DNA from: Paenibacillus glycanilyticus
GTDB lineage: Bacteria > Bacillota > Bacilli > Paenibacillales > Paenibacillaceae
NCBI RefSeq assembly: GCF_030161375.1
Contig: NZ_BSSQ01000015.1
Location: 1-64,000 of the forward strand
DNA length: 64,000 bases
Reading direction: 5' to 3'
In this document: in pieces, positions 17,419-26,653 of the stretch
How positions within the stretch are numbered: position 1 is the stretch's first letter
Layout of the letters: each line of letters opens with the position of its first letter
Notes under the pieces: generated by a model
Databases searched by the model: none
What the model was told of the DNA's origin: nothing
What the model saw: only the letters and a program-made list of their open reading frames with translations
Made by a program: the position numbers and the translations under genes

Positions 17419-18435
17419 TTACTTAGCCGACTCTTGAGTCACCTTTTGGTAAGGAATCCAAACGTACTTGCCGTCCGTGATGTCATAACCAGTGTTTTCT
17501 TTTGTAGGAGTCTCGCCTGCAGCAAGAACTTTCATCAGCATAACCGTAGCTTTACCTTGGTTGTCCGCATCGTTCAGAACGGTACCAAGCATCGTGCCGT
17601 CTTTCAGAGCTTGCATAGCAGGGTCAGTTGCGTCAACGCCTACAACCGGCATTTTCTTGTCGCCTTTGAAGTAGCCGGCAGCTTTCAGAGCTTCGATCGC
17701 GCCGAGTGCCATGTCATCGTTGTTTGCAAGTACTGCTTCGATCTTGTCGCCATGGGAACCAAGGAAGGCTGCCATTTTTTCTTGACCTTTAACGCGGTCC
17801 CACATTGCCGTATCTTCAGCCAGCTTTTGAACTTTGATGCCAGCGTCTTCGATTGCTTGAATGGAGAACTTCGTGCGAAGCTCAGCGTCTTGGTGACCAG
17901 GCTCGCCTTTCAGCATTACGTATTGCAGTACGCCGTCGCCGTTTTTGTCCGCTTCAGGATGCGATTTCCAGTAGTCTGCTACGATCTCGCCTTCCATTGT
18001 GCCGGATTCTTCTGCTTTCGCGCCTACGAAGAACGCTTTGTCCCATTTCGCAAGGTCGTCAGCCAGTGGCTCGCGGTTGATGAATACAACCGGAATGTCG
18101 GCTTTTTGCGCTTTGTCGATGATAACGCCAGCTGCCGTACGGTCAACCGGGTTAATCGCCATAGCTTTTACTTTTTTCGTAATAAACAAGTCAACTTTAT
18201 CGTTTTGCGTCGGTTGGGAGTTTTGGCTGTCAACGATATCAACCTTAACGTTGCCTTCAGCCGCTTTCGTAATCGAGTTCCGCACGCCGCTCATAAACGT
18301 GTCGTCGAATTTGTAGATCGCAACGCCTGTTTTCGGAAGGCTTCCGCCGCCGGAACCGCCGTTATTATTGTTTCCGCAACCTGCTGCTGTAAGTAGTACT
18401 GCTCCTGCAACGAGAGCCACTGTCCATTTTTTCAT
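17419..18435 (-). CDS. mglB: Galactose/glucose-binding lipoprotein MglB
   Basis: The extracellular binding protein of the importer, 338 residues, with a signal peptide and lipobox (LLTAAGC) that anchors it to the membrane. GVAIYKFDDTFMSGVR near the N-terminus, INPVDRTAAG, FINREPL, GEPGHQDAE, LANNDDMALGAIEALKA and VDATDPAMQALKDG follow the known glucose/galactose-binding protein pattern closely, including several sugar-contacting positions. The ribosome site GGGGGGTATTACAGAG precedes the ATG. Upstream direct repeats probably bind the regulator encoded at 21309-22949. Confidence 0.92.
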   Translation of the reverse strand: MKKWTVALVAGAVLLTAAGCGNNNNGGSGGGSLPKTGVAIYKFDDTFMSGVRNSITKAAEGNVKVDIVDSQNSQPTQNDKVDLFITKKVKAMAINPVDRTAAGVIIDKAQKADIPVVFINREPLADDLAKWDKAFFVGAKAEESGTMEGEIVADYWKSHPEADKNGDGVLQYVMLKGEPGHQDAELRTKFSIQAIEDAGIKVQKLAEDTAMWDRVKGQEKMAAFLGSHGDKIEAVLANNDDMALGAIEALKAAGYFKGDKKMPVVGVDATDPAMQALKDGTMLGTVLNDADNQGKATVMLMKVLAAGETPTKENTGYDITDGKYVWIPYQKVTQESAK

Positions 18436-18477
18436 CTCTGTAATACCCCCCGAGTGAATTAAGTAATGCGAGCTTGC

Positions 18478-18491
18478 TGTTATCGCTTGCT
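18478..18491. promoter_or_regulatory. Weak catabolite-response (cre)-like site in the mglB leader
   Basis: TGTTATCGCTTGCT differs from the CcpA-binding consensus TGWNANCGNTNWCA at two positions. It lies downstream of the likely -10 region of mglB, where roadblock repression would be possible. With two mismatches this is only a suggestion. Confidence 0.25.
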
Positions 18492-18534
18492 TGCTGCATC
18501 CTTATTATGTCGAAATTTGAAATGGATTCGAATC

Positions 18535-18568
18535 TAATATTCTCATCTTTTTTATTAATATTCTCATC
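18535..18568. promoter_or_regulatory. Direct repeats, likely operator of the YesN-type regulator
   Basis: TAATATTCTCATC occurs at 18535-18547 and again, identical, at 18556-18568, so the period is 21 bases, two helix turns. On the minus strand they read GATGAGAATATTA and lie directly upstream of a mglB promoter with a poor -35 box. AraC-type proteins usually bind such tandem direct repeats. The regulator encoded at 21309-22949 is the obvious candidate. Confidence 0.55.
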
Positions 18569-18577
18569 AATTTCTTA

Positions 18578-19561
18578 TTACTGAACGACGGGGAATAGCA
18601 ATTTCTGATTATCCTTCCAAAACATGTTATTTCTGTCGATCAACTTCCGATTAATTTCGACACGAGCAGGGACTTTGTGCCCAAGCGCTGCTTCCATCGC
18701 ATATTTGATCCCCAGATAACCCATGCTAAACGGGTTTTGCACGATCAGTTTCTGCAACTGATTGTCCTGCAGCATCTCGAGCAGCTCTTGCGAGCTGTCA
18801 AAGCCGATCAGCTTCACCCGGTCTGCCGCTTGCTCATCCTTTAATTGCATAGCCGCTCCAATGGAAGCTTCCGTATTTAAAGCGACGATTCCATTCAGCT
18901 GCCGCTTCCGCAATTCCTCTGCTACCGCTTCCTTGCAGCTGTTATGATCGCCTTCGCATGAAATCCGGTCAACCAAACGGATGCCGGGATATTGGACCAA
19001 CGCATCCACAATGCCTTGCTCTCTGAGTTCGCCATTAATGCCGCCAGTCGAATGTTTGACAATAGCGATATCGCCTTTCCCTTCCAGCTGGCCAGCCAGC
19101 TCTTCAAGTGCTTGCTGGCCAGCCGCGTAATTATCCATGCCGATATAAGACTTTATTGTTCCGGAGGTCAATAAGCTGTCGATCGCAATGACGGGAATAT
19201 GACGTTCCGCAGCCTCCTTCAAAAAAGGAGCAAACGTCTCGTCGCCGCTTGCCGCAAGCACGATTGCGTCGGGATTGGTCTCAAGCGACAGCATAGCCGC
19301 CTTCAGTTGCCCGTCCGCATCCGCTTCGTCATACGGCGTAGTCGTATACATCGTGATACCGAATTCTCTTACGGCCGCTTGCGTTCCCATCATGACATTT
19401 TGCCAATAGTCGCCTTCGTTGGATCGCAAAATCACTTGAATCGTAATATCCGACGGCTTCTGTTTCCTCTCCAGAAACCCGGGATTAAAAGCTGAGATCA
19501 GCAATACAAGGGAAGCGACAGCAAGCATAATGCTTATAATGATCCTTTGTCTCCTGTTCAT
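18578..19561 (-). CDS. Membrane-anchored sugar-binding sensor protein, auxiliary to the histidine kinase
   Basis: The 327-residue protein is a periplasmic-binding-protein fold of the ribose/galactose type. Its N-terminal hydrophobic helix (residues about 7-25, IIISIMLAVASLVLLISAF) has no lipobox cysteine, so it stays as a membrane anchor. Its start overlaps the kinase stop, tying it to the two-component genes rather than to the transporter. This matches the known XylFII-LytS type arrangement, in which an anchored binding protein captures sugar and activates the kinase. Binding of glucose or galactose is suggested by the adjacent mglBAC, not shown. Confidence 0.8.
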   Translation of the reverse strand: MNRRQRIIISIMLAVASLVLLISAFNPGFLERKQKPSDITIQVILRSNEGDYWQNVMMGTQAAVREFGITMYTTTPYDEADADGQLKAAMLSLETNPDAIVLAASGDETFAPFLKEAAERHIPVIAIDSLLTSGTIKSYIGMDNYAAGQQALEELAGQLEGKGDIAIVKHSTGGINGELREQGIVDALVQYPGIRLVDRISCEGDHNSCKEAVAEELRKRQLNGIVALNTEASIGAAMQLKDEQAADRVKLIGFDSSQELLEMLQDNQLQKLIVQNPFSMGYLGIKYAMEAALGHKVPARVEINRKLIDRNNMFWKDNQKLLFPVVQ

Positions 19562-21312
19562 GCTTCCTGCTCTCTCCCTTCCGCCTGGTCCATTCCTAGT
19601 GCCGGGAACCGTATCGTTACGGTTGTCCCTTCTTCAAGCTCGCTTTCGAAATGCAGGCCATAAGATTGACCGTAGAACAGGCGGATCCTCTCCTGTACGT
19701 TCATCACGCCAACGCCTGAACCTTTGGAGCTCGTAATTTGACCAGCCGTGACTTGCGCCAGCCGTTCTTCGGACATGCCAAGTCCGTTGTCCCCTACTAC
19801 AATCACCACTTCATCGCCGTCCAGTCTAGCCTTTACCGTTATGCGCCCTTTGTCTACGGAAGGCTCTATGCCATGGACAAGCGCATTCTCAATAAGCGGC
19901 TGCACGATCAGCTTGAGCGTGGCAAAGTTCAGAACCTCCTCATCGGCTTCAATTGAGAAATCGAATTTATTTTTAAACCTCATTTGTTGAATAACCAAAT
20001 AGTTGCGGGCATGCTCGAGCTCATCCGCGATAGCGATGACGCTTTTCCCTTTGCCTAGGCTGATTCTGAATAGCTTGGACAACGAAGTAATCATCGTGGT
20101 CACTTCTTCGTTTTTATTCATGCCAACCATCCGGACTACCGAGTTCAGCGTATTGTACAGAAAATGCGGGTTGATTTGCGCTTGCAATGCCTCAAGCTCG
20201 TACGTCCGTTTGCTCTCCTGCTCCGTAACAATTTGCCGCATGAGCTTCTTAATCGTTGTGATCATCATATTGAAGCGATCAGCCAAATGCCTGACTTCCA
20301 AAGGACCTTCACTTATAACCGTCTGTTCAAAATTGCCATTCTCCACGTTCTTCATGGACAACTCCAGCTGCTTGATCGGTCTCGAAATACGGCGGGACAC
20401 GATGCTCGAGAGCAGCACCACAATTAGAATCAACGCAAGAAGGAGCTGGAACATGGATCTGTTCAGCTCCGAGATGGAGGTCATCGCTTCATTCCGATAG
20501 GACACCCCTACGACCTTCCAGCCTACATTGCCTATCGTTTGCACGCTGATGATCTTGGTATCGTCCGAGGTTTTATCAATGAAGCTCCCATAAGTATGTT
20601 TGAGGGCCAGTTCGACATTCTCTTCCTTAAGTCCCGCGTAAATAAGCTGCAATTGCGGGTGATACACGATGTTGCCGGCAGACTCGTCCAGGATATAGAC
20701 ATAACCCTTCTCGCCAAGACTTACCCGGTCGGATAATTCATCAATCGTGTTGAAGTTGACGTCTAGAAGCAATACCCCTTGTATCGGCTTGCCGTTATGA
20801 ATGATCGTAATGCTTTTGCTTAGAGAAACGACCCATCTGAACTGCTCCGTGTACAGGTTCTGCACATGGGGCAGCGATATGGACAAATGGTTCGGGGTAT
20901 CCAGCGCGCTTTGGAACCAGCTTTCGGAGGTGACGTCGAGTGCTTTCTTCATTGCTACATCGGGCAAATCCGTAACAAGTTGACCTTTATCATCAAATAA
21001 TGCCAGCGATACCGTATCCGCGCGGGTCGACATCATAGTCGCCAGCTGGCGCTTAAGCATTTCGGAATCTACATCGCCGCTTTGCGTTATAGTATGGTAC
21101 ATCATGTTGAACAGATCCGATGTCGCCTGCACGTTGTTCTCCAGGCTATAGCTGACTTGATCGACGATTTGCTGGGAATTGCGGAATGCGTTTTCCTCGG
21201 CCGTTGTGGCAAACCGGCTGTATAACACCGTACTTACAACAATGATGATGACAACCGAGAACACAATTAAAGAGACGGACAATATATATTGAATGCTTCT
21301 GCCTCGCATCAT
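19558..21312 (-). CDS. YesM-type sensor histidine kinase
   Basis: The 584-residue membrane kinase has two membrane helices (residues about 11-32 and 288-308) around an extracellular Cache-type domain with the segment GEKGYVYILDESAGNIVYHP. A HAMP segment (RRISRPIKQLELSMKNVENG) follows, then the His-kinase domain with INPHFLYNTLNS (phosphorylated histidine) and the ATPase boxes PLIENALVHG and VGDNGLGMSEE. It overlaps the response regulator gene by four bases and the binding protein gene by four bases. The three proteins probably act as one sugar sensor. Confidence 0.92.
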   Translation of the reverse strand: MMRGRSIQYILSVSLIVFSVVIIIVVSTVLYSRFATTAEENAFRNSQQIVDQVSYSLENNVQATSDLFNMMYHTITQSGDVDSEMLKRQLATMMSTRADTVSLALFDDKGQLVTDLPDVAMKKALDVTSESWFQSALDTPNHLSISLPHVQNLYTEQFRWVVSLSKSITIIHNGKPIQGVLLLDVNFNTIDELSDRVSLGEKGYVYILDESAGNIVYHPQLQLIYAGLKEENVELALKHTYGSFIDKTSDDTKIISVQTIGNVGWKVVGVSYRNEAMTSISELNRSMFQLLLALILIVVLLSSIVSRRISRPIKQLELSMKNVENGNFEQTVISEGPLEVRHLADRFNMMITTIKKLMRQIVTEQESKRTYELEALQAQINPHFLYNTLNSVVRMVGMNKNEEVTTMITSLSKLFRISLGKGKSVIAIADELEHARNYLVIQQMRFKNKFDFSIEADEEVLNFATLKLIVQPLIENALVHGIEPSVDKGRITVKARLDGDEVVIVVGDNGLGMSEERLAQVTAGQITSSKGSGVGVMNVQERIRLFYGQSYGLHFESELEEGTTVTIRFPALGMDQAEGREQEA

Positions 21313-22949
21313 TTGGACGTCTCCGTTAAGCCACTGCGGTATTCCTTCGCCGATACGCCAGCGTACTTCTTAAAACACAAACTGAAATAATTCGGATCGG
21401 CGAAACCAACCTTCTCCGCGATTTCGAACGTCTTCAGCTCGGATGTGCGCAAATACTCCTTCGCAGCTTCCATGCGGAGTTGCAGCAGATAAGCGCCGTA
21501 CGTCATCTTGACTTCCTTCTTGAACAAGCTGCTGAAATAACCCGTGCTGATATGAAGATGCGCGCACACAAGAGCGATTGACATCTCCCGGTCTCCAAAA
21601 GAGCTTTTCGTATATTGAATAGCTTCCTCTACAATATGCTTGTACGAATGTTGCCTCCGGCTCGCAATCCGGCTCCGCACTTTCCCGCATAGATCGGCGA
21701 ACCACGCTTTGGTCTCGTGCAACGTATTTAGCTTCTGGAATTGATCCAATATTCCGCTTGCGAAGATTGGACCGCTTCCGTCGTCGATCATCTTCGACAG
21801 CTTGATAATAGCCGTCACCATCTCCAGCAAATAATGCTCGAAGTCATGAACCGGCGCTTGCACGCGGGCGATATCCTCGAACAGCTCATCAATAACTTGC
21901 GTAAGTTCTTGCTCAGTCCCCACTTTAATGGAGCGAACCAGGTCCTGCTCCTTCCACTCGTCGAAGACGAGCTTTTCCTGCACCCGGTCTTCCATATCGT
22001 CAATGCAAATAATTTGATTGATGCCAAGAATTCTCCGGTAATCGAGCGCCACTTCCGCCGCTTCGTACGAATATTTCAAGCTTCGGATATCATGCGTAAA
22101 CGTCCCTACCCCAATCATGACCGGCAGCTTCAGAAACTTGTCTATGCTTTGCAAAATTTCCTTAAGGGCGTCTTGGGTAGCTTCCATTACATCGTCTACT
22201 TGGCCGTCGGGGCTTACCGTAAACAAAACAACCTGGTCTTGGTGGATAAACACCTTCCCAAGCTTATGCCTGGTCCATATTTCGCTCGCAATGTTGCTGA
22301 TCGAGAACAACTTCAGGTCAAGGTCCTTAATAGAAGATACGGTATGGAGAGCATCCAACTCCTCCTCCGGCTTGTCCGAATGAAGAACGGAAATGACGGA
22401 AACGACGTATCCTTCTCCGCCTAACTCCATACCGTATTTCTCCGCTTTCTCGCGAATAGTCGCAAGCGACTGATGCCGCGTTATTAAGGAAGACAAAAAC
22501 TTTTCTCTTACGATGGGCAACGTCATCCGGTAATGCTCCCTCAGCAGCTCCACGTTATTTCGCATTTCTCTTTCTTCATCCATGCGCCGCTTCACCTGAA
22601 GAACCGTCTCCGTCAATTGGCTTCCCGAGAAAGGCTTCAGCAAGTAGTTTTCTACCTGCAGATTGATCGCCTGTTTGGCATATTCGAATTCGTCATGTCC
22701 GGTCAATATAACGACGCGGGTGATCGGATACATTTTTTTCACCCAATCGGACAGCTCGAGGCCGTTCATAAAGGGCATGCTAATATCGGTAATGAGCACA
22801 TCGGGCTCCATTTTTTCTACAAGTTCCATCGCTTCTTTGCCGTTACCGGCCGTCTTCACTTCGGAAAAGCCGCAGCTTTGCCAATCGATCTCCATCATCA
22901 GACCTTCCGTAACTTCCGGTTCATCGTCGACGAGCAGCAATTTATACAT
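21309..22949 (-). CDS. YesN-type response regulator with AraC DNA-binding domain
   Basis: The 546-residue regulator starts with a receiver domain: VDDEPEV (acidic pocket), LITDISMPFMNG (phosphorylated aspartate) and YLLKPF. A long middle region of unknown fold follows, then two AraC-type helix-turn-helix motifs at the C-terminus (MSIALVCAHLHISTGYFSSLFKKE and KTFEIAEKVGFADPNYFSLCFKKY). It is first in the operon with the kinase and sugar sensor. The mglB promoter region carries tandem repeats it could bind. Confidence 0.93.
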   Translation of the reverse strand: MYKLLLVDDEPEVTEGLMMEIDWQSCGFSEVKTAGNGKEAMELVEKMEPDVLITDISMPFMNGLELSDWVKKMYPITRVVILTGHDEFEYAKQAINLQVENYLLKPFSGSQLTETVLQVKRRMDEEREMRNNVELLREHYRMTLPIVREKFLSSLITRHQSLATIREKAEKYGMELGGEGYVVSVISVLHSDKPEEELDALHTVSSIKDLDLKLFSISNIASEIWTRHKLGKVFIHQDQVVLFTVSPDGQVDDVMEATQDALKEILQSIDKFLKLPVMIGVGTFTHDIRSLKYSYEAAEVALDYRRILGINQIICIDDMEDRVQEKLVFDEWKEQDLVRSIKVGTEQELTQVIDELFEDIARVQAPVHDFEHYLLEMVTAIIKLSKMIDDGSGPIFASGILDQFQKLNTLHETKAWFADLCGKVRSRIASRRQHSYKHIVEEAIQYTKSSFGDREMSIALVCAHLHISTGYFSSLFKKEVKMTYGAYLLQLRMEAAKEYLRTSELKTFEIAEKVGFADPNYFSLCFKKYAGVSAKEYRSGLTETSK

Positions 22950-23166
22950 GATGTCTTTCCTCCTTCATCAACCGCAGTACTCATTTTGCCACAAATAAAA
23001 AGACGGTAACAGAAATTTGTCGAAAAATGCGGTCAGTTACCCATAATACGCCTTTTTTGCGCTGTTTTTCAAGCATTTTGCAGGAGTTACCGCCTCCTAG
23101 CCGTATAGCCAACAGTTGTCCGATATGTTAAACTCAAAGGTATGACATTACATGGGAGGGACTAGC

Positions 23167-24852
23167 ATGGCGCCTAAGAAAATGAGATCCGACATGATTA
23201 AAAAAGGATTTGACCGTGCACCTCACCGCAGTCTTCTGCGGGCAGCAGGTGTTAAGGAAGAAGATTTCGGTAAACCGTTTATCGCGGTTTGCAACTCTTA
23301 TATCGATATTATTCCAGGTCATGTCCATTTGCAGGAGTTCGGCAAGCTGGTTAAAGAAGCAATCCGCGAAGCAGGCGGCGTGCCGTTCGAGTTCAACACA
23401 ATTGGCGTAGACGACGGGATCGCGATGGGTCACATCGGGATGCGTTACTCCCTTGCTAGCCGCGAGATCATTGCGGACTCCATAGAAACAGTAGTTAACG
23501 CACACTGGTTCGACGGTATGGTCTGCATTCCTAACTGCGACAAAATTACGCCTGGCATGATGATGGGTGCCCTTCGTGTTAACATCCCAACCATGCTCGT
23601 AAGCGGCGGACCAATGAAAGCCGGCAGAACATCCGACGGCCGTGCAATCTCCCTGACTAGCGTATTTGAAGGCGTAGGCCAGTATATCGCTGGCACAATT
23701 GATGAAGTAGGTCTTACTGAGTTGGAACAATTCGGTTGTCCGACTTGCGGATCTTGCTCCGGTATGTTTACGGCAAACTCGATGAACTGTCTGGCAGAAG
23801 GTCTTGGCCTTGCAATGCCAGGTAACGGTACAATCCTTGCCGTATCGCCTGAGCGCAAAGAGTTCGTTAAAGAATCGGCTCGCCAGCTGATGAAACTGAT
23901 CGAACTTGGCATCAAACCACGCGATATCGTGACAAAAGAAACAATCGACAATGCATTTGCTCTTGATATGGCTTTGGGCGGTTCAACAAATACCGTTCTT
24001 CATACGCTTGCTATTGCGCATGAAGCTGGTATCGAATACCCAATCGAACGTATCAATGAAATCGCAGAACGCGTTCCGCATCTTGCGAAAATCGCTCCGG
24101 CATCCGATTACCACATCGAAGATGTTCATGTTGCAGGCGGCGTAAGTGCCGTTATTAATGAGCTTCTCAAAAAAGATGGCGCAATGGATGGCTCGCGTAT
24201 AACGGTTACCGGTAAAACGCTTCGCGAGAATGTTGAAGGCTGCGAAATCCTGGATACGGATGTGCTCCGTACTATCGACAACCCGCATAGCGAACGCGGC
24301 GGTCTGGCTGTATTGTTCGGCAACCTGGCTCCAGGCGGCTCTATCGTTAAAGTCGGCGCTATCGACAAAGTGGTTGGCGGCTACCATAAAGGACCTGCTA
24401 TTTGCTTCGATTCCCAAGATGATGCTCTTGCAGGCATCTCGAGCGGCAAAGTAAAAGAGGGCCATGTTGTCGTTATCCGCTACGAAGGTCCTAAAGGCGG
24501 TCCTGGTATGCCAGAGATGCTTGCTCCAACTTCGCAAATCGTTGGTATGGGACTTGGCACAAAAGTCGGCCTCATCACTGACGGACGTTTCTCGGGCGCA
24601 TCCCGCGGGATCAGTATCGGTCACGTATCTCCGGAAGCGGCTGAAGGCGGCCCAATCGCCTTCGTTCAAGACGGCGACATCATCGAGCTGGATATGAACA
24701 ACCGTGGAATTACCCTGATGATCAGCGACGAAGAAATGGAAAAACGCCGCGCCGCATGGCCTGGCTTCGAACCAAAAATCAAACGCGGCTACTTGGCTCG
24801 TTACTCGCATCTCGTTACGAATGCTAGTATGGGCGGGGTAATGAAGATGTAG
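23167..24852 (+). CDS. ilvD: Dihydroxy-acid dehydratase IlvD
   Basis: IlvD dehydrates dihydroxy acids in isoleucine, leucine and valine synthesis. The start at 23167 follows GGGAGGG (23154-23160); an in-frame ATG at 23152 lies on top of that site. The 561-residue protein has CNSYIDIIPGHVHLQ, GIAMGHIGMRYSLASRE, PNCDKITPGM and PTCGSCSGMFTANSMNC, which supply the cysteines for the iron-sulfur cluster, and the C-terminal GRFSGASRG. It stands alone, not in an ilv operon. No leucine T-box is visible upstream. Confidence 0.96.
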   Translation: MAPKKMRSDMIKKGFDRAPHRSLLRAAGVKEEDFGKPFIAVCNSYIDIIPGHVHLQEFGKLVKEAIREAGGVPFEFNTIGVDDGIAMGHIGMRYSLASREIIADSIETVVNAHWFDGMVCIPNCDKITPGMMMGALRVNIPTMLVSGGPMKAGRTSDGRAISLTSVFEGVGQYIAGTIDEVGLTELEQFGCPTCGSCSGMFTANSMNCLAEGLGLAMPGNGTILAVSPERKEFVKESARQLMKLIELGIKPRDIVTKETIDNAFALDMALGGSTNTVLHTLAIAHEAGIEYPIERINEIAERVPHLAKIAPASDYHIEDVHVAGGVSAVINELLKKDGAMDGSRITVTGKTLRENVEGCEILDTDVLRTIDNPHSERGGLAVLFGNLAPGGSIVKVGAIDKVVGGYHKGPAICFDSQDDALAGISSGKVKEGHVVVIRYEGPKGGPGMPEMLAPTSQIVGMGLGTKVGLITDGRFSGASRGISIGHVSPEAAEGGPIAFVQDGDIIELDMNNRGITLMISDEEMEKRRAAWPGFEPKIKRGYLARYSHLVTNASMGGVMKM

Positions 24853-24871
24853 TTTGCGGATTGAAGATTGA

Positions 24872-24898
24872 AGCAGCTCCTTTGGGGGCTGCTTTTTT
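24872..24898 (+). terminator. Terminator of ilvD
   Basis: AGCAGCTCC and GGGGGCTGCT form a GC-rich stem followed by TTTTTT, 20 bases after the ilvD stop. Confidence 0.9.
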
Positions 24899-24927
24899 AT
24901 GTGGGATGTTATGATAATCAGCGTTCC

Positions 24928-25045
24928 GCAGAAGACTATCTCTTCCGATCGCGGTTGGTTCCGGACTCCTCCGAATCAACTTTTGCAAAGTTGGAATCCG
25001 GTAACCAAAGGCGAACGTTTCACTTCTCCAGAGATAGTCTTCTGC
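24928..25045 (+). repeat. Structured dispersed element, copy 2
   Basis: A perfect 16-base inverted repeat, GCAGAAGACTATCTCT (24928-24943) and AGAGATAGTCTTCTGC (25030-25045), encloses the conserved core. The 5' side is TCCGATCGCGGTTG; the 3' side is CAAAGGCGAACG followed by a CTTCTCC ending. TCGC pairs with GCGA, TTGGTT with AACCAA and CCGGA with TCCGG; the tip is a CAACTTT-AAAGTTG hairpin. It sits between the ilvD terminator and the terminator of the convergent gene, so it would not be on either mRNA unless there is read-through. Confidence 0.8.
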
Positions 25046-25081
25046 TCCACTGGAGCATAACGACCAAAATCCAGCTGCCCC

Positions 25082-25155
25082 CTTCCCGCTGCAGACTTCA
25101 TCTGCAAACGGGAAGAGGCGAGTGGTGTGTGACTGTTAGTGGGCCACAGTCACAC
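25082..25155. repeat. Two adjacent hairpins of unknown role
   Basis: CTTCCCG (25082-25088) pairs with CGGGAAG (25109-25115) around an inner GCAGA/TCTGC stem, and GTGTGACTGT (25127-25136) pairs with ACAGTCACAC (25146-25155). They follow structured element copy 2 and precede an A-rich stretch. No coding frame covers them. They could be further pieces of a structured transcript, or remnants of repeats. Confidence 0.5.
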
Positions 25156-25208
25156 TTGGTAAAGAAAAAAGCACAAACCTTAACACAAACAAAAATACAA
25201 ACACAAAA

Positions 25209-25240
25209 AACGCCGATCATCCAAATGGACGATCGGCGTT
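25209..25240 (-). terminator. Terminator of the polysaccharide deacetylase gene
   Basis: AACGCCGATC and GATCGGCGTT make a strong stem; the minus strand continues with six T. It lies seven bases after the stop at 25247. Confidence 0.9.
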
Positions 25241-25246
25241 GTTTCT

Positions 25247-26653
25247 CTATACAATGGATGGATTGCTGTCTAATTCGCCAGCATCCGGGGTCTCTAGGGA
25301 AGGAGCTGATTTGGCAGCTGCTACTTCCTGATGCAACTTAGCGGACGACTTATTGGAAGAGACGTGAACGCCGTTTGCCGCGAACGAGAGAATTTGTTCA
25401 ATCGGCATCAATAACATATGCGGGAGAATCGAGTCGCGTTTTGCTTTTCCTCTCGCATTACGCTGCTTTGGAGTTAGTACGCTCGTTAGAACTTTTAAGT
25501 AAATACGCGTTGAGCGGGCAAACAATCCGTCAGGCAGCGGCTCTACCTGGAACCCTAACCGGTCGGCACCGCGGTGAATCATCGTCACCCCGTATAAGGC
25601 ACGCACGCCAGCTACCTCCGGATCATCCGCCAGCGTTCTTGCCAATGCCGGCAGGGCTTGATCCATCTCGCGCAGCAGACGGATTCCCGTCGCTAAAGGC
25701 GATGATGACTGCAAGGCAATCGTAGACAACATCTTGTTGTCGAAATGCAGCTCTACAATTTTGTCTCCGCTTTTCAAATCCCCGTTATCCGCAAGCTTGA
25801 TCGAATTCCCGTGGTATTTAATGACCCGGTAATGGAAAGGAGTATGTTCCCCCTCGACATGTTTAAGACGGAACACAACATGAAATGCTTTTTCGTATAG
25901 AAGCCATGCTCCAACCATCGCCTTTTTGGCTATCGACCGTTTTGGCGTTTTCTCTGTCAATTTAATCATCTCCGCTATGCCGACAAAACGAAAACCTCGT
26001 TTTGTCGCTTCTTCCAAATACGCTTCGAGCGCAATCAGCATATTTGCCGGTGCGGTTGGATCCGCGCCTGGCGTACGGCCGCAATCATGAAGGAGCAACA
26101 CTTCGCCGGGCCGCATTTTTTGCATCATTTTCTGCTTCAAACGCTCGGCACCAAGCTTTGCGTTCCAATCGCCAAAAATCGCCGACCACAAAATAATTTG
26201 CAATCTGTCCCGCTTGGCAATATCGAACATATTAATGATTCCCCAAGGGGGCCGATAAAAAGCGGAACGGATTCCGGTTGCCTCCCGTATAACGTCTGAG
26301 GTAAGTTCGATTTGATTTCTAACCGTCTTAGGCCTCATAAACCAGTTGGTCTTATGAACATAATTATGAATGCCAATAACATGACCTTCGTCCTGCATTC
26401 TCCGCAGCAATTCAGGATGTTTCTCCGCATGCGAGCCTACAACAAAAAATGTAGCTTTCGCTTGATAACGGGCAAGCAGATCCAATAGCTGCGGCGTATA
26501 CTCGGGGTCCGGACCGTCATCGAAGGTAAGTGCGATCTCGCTTGCGACACGGCCTCTCTTGAATACTCGAAACCCGAATACACGGCTTATTAGCGCAGGA
26601 ATAAAAGCATACAAGGACAAGAAGTAGAATGCCCAAAGCAGCAGTTGTAACAT
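25247..26653 (-). CDS. Polysaccharide deacetylase with C-terminal YkoP-like domain
   Basis: The start at 26653 follows GGTGGGG and gives 468 residues. After an N-terminal membrane helix (LQLLLWAFYFLSLYAFIPAL) comes a NodB deacetylase domain: TFDDGPDPEYT with the metal-binding aspartates, HNYVH with the two metal-binding histidines, FYRPPWG and LLHDCGRT. From about residue 285 the sequence RVIKYHGNSIKLADNGDLKSGD resembles YkoP of Bacillus, whose role is unknown. The protein probably sits on the outer face of the membrane and acts on N-acetylated cell-wall or surface glycans; the substrate is inferred only. Confidence 0.87.
   Translation of the reverse strand: MLQLLLWAFYFLSLYAFIPALISRVFGFRVFKRGRVASEIALTFDDGPDPEYTPQLLDLLARYQAKATFFVVGSHAEKHPELLRRMQDEGHVIGIHNYVHKTNWFMRPKTVRNQIELTSDVIREATGIRSAFYRPPWGIINMFDIAKRDRLQIILWSAIFGDWNAKLGAERLKQKMMQKMRPGEVLLLHDCGRTPGADPTAPANMLIALEAYLEEATKRGFRFVGIAEMIKLTEKTPKRSIAKKAMVGAWLLYEKAFHVVFRLKHVEGEHTPFHYRVIKYHGNSIKLADNGDLKSGDKIVELHFDNKMLSTIALQSSSPLATGIRLLREMDQALPALARTLADDPEVAGVRALYGVTMIHRGADRLGFQVEPLPDGLFARSTRIYLKVLTSVLTPKQRNARGKAKRDSILPHMLLMPIEQILSFAANGVHVSSNKSSAKLHQEVAAAKSAPSLETPDAGELDSNPSIV

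Noticed and set aside
17392..18396. A 334-codon open frame opposite mglB
   Set aside because: It is a shadow of the lipoprotein gene; the translation is rich in phenylalanine, arginine and valine without any motif.
23014..23028. CodY-like box before ilvD (AATTTGTCGAAAAAT)
   Set aside because: It differs at about four of fifteen positions from AATTTTCWGAAAATT and is 140 bases from the start codon, with no clear promoter between, so it is not reported as a site.
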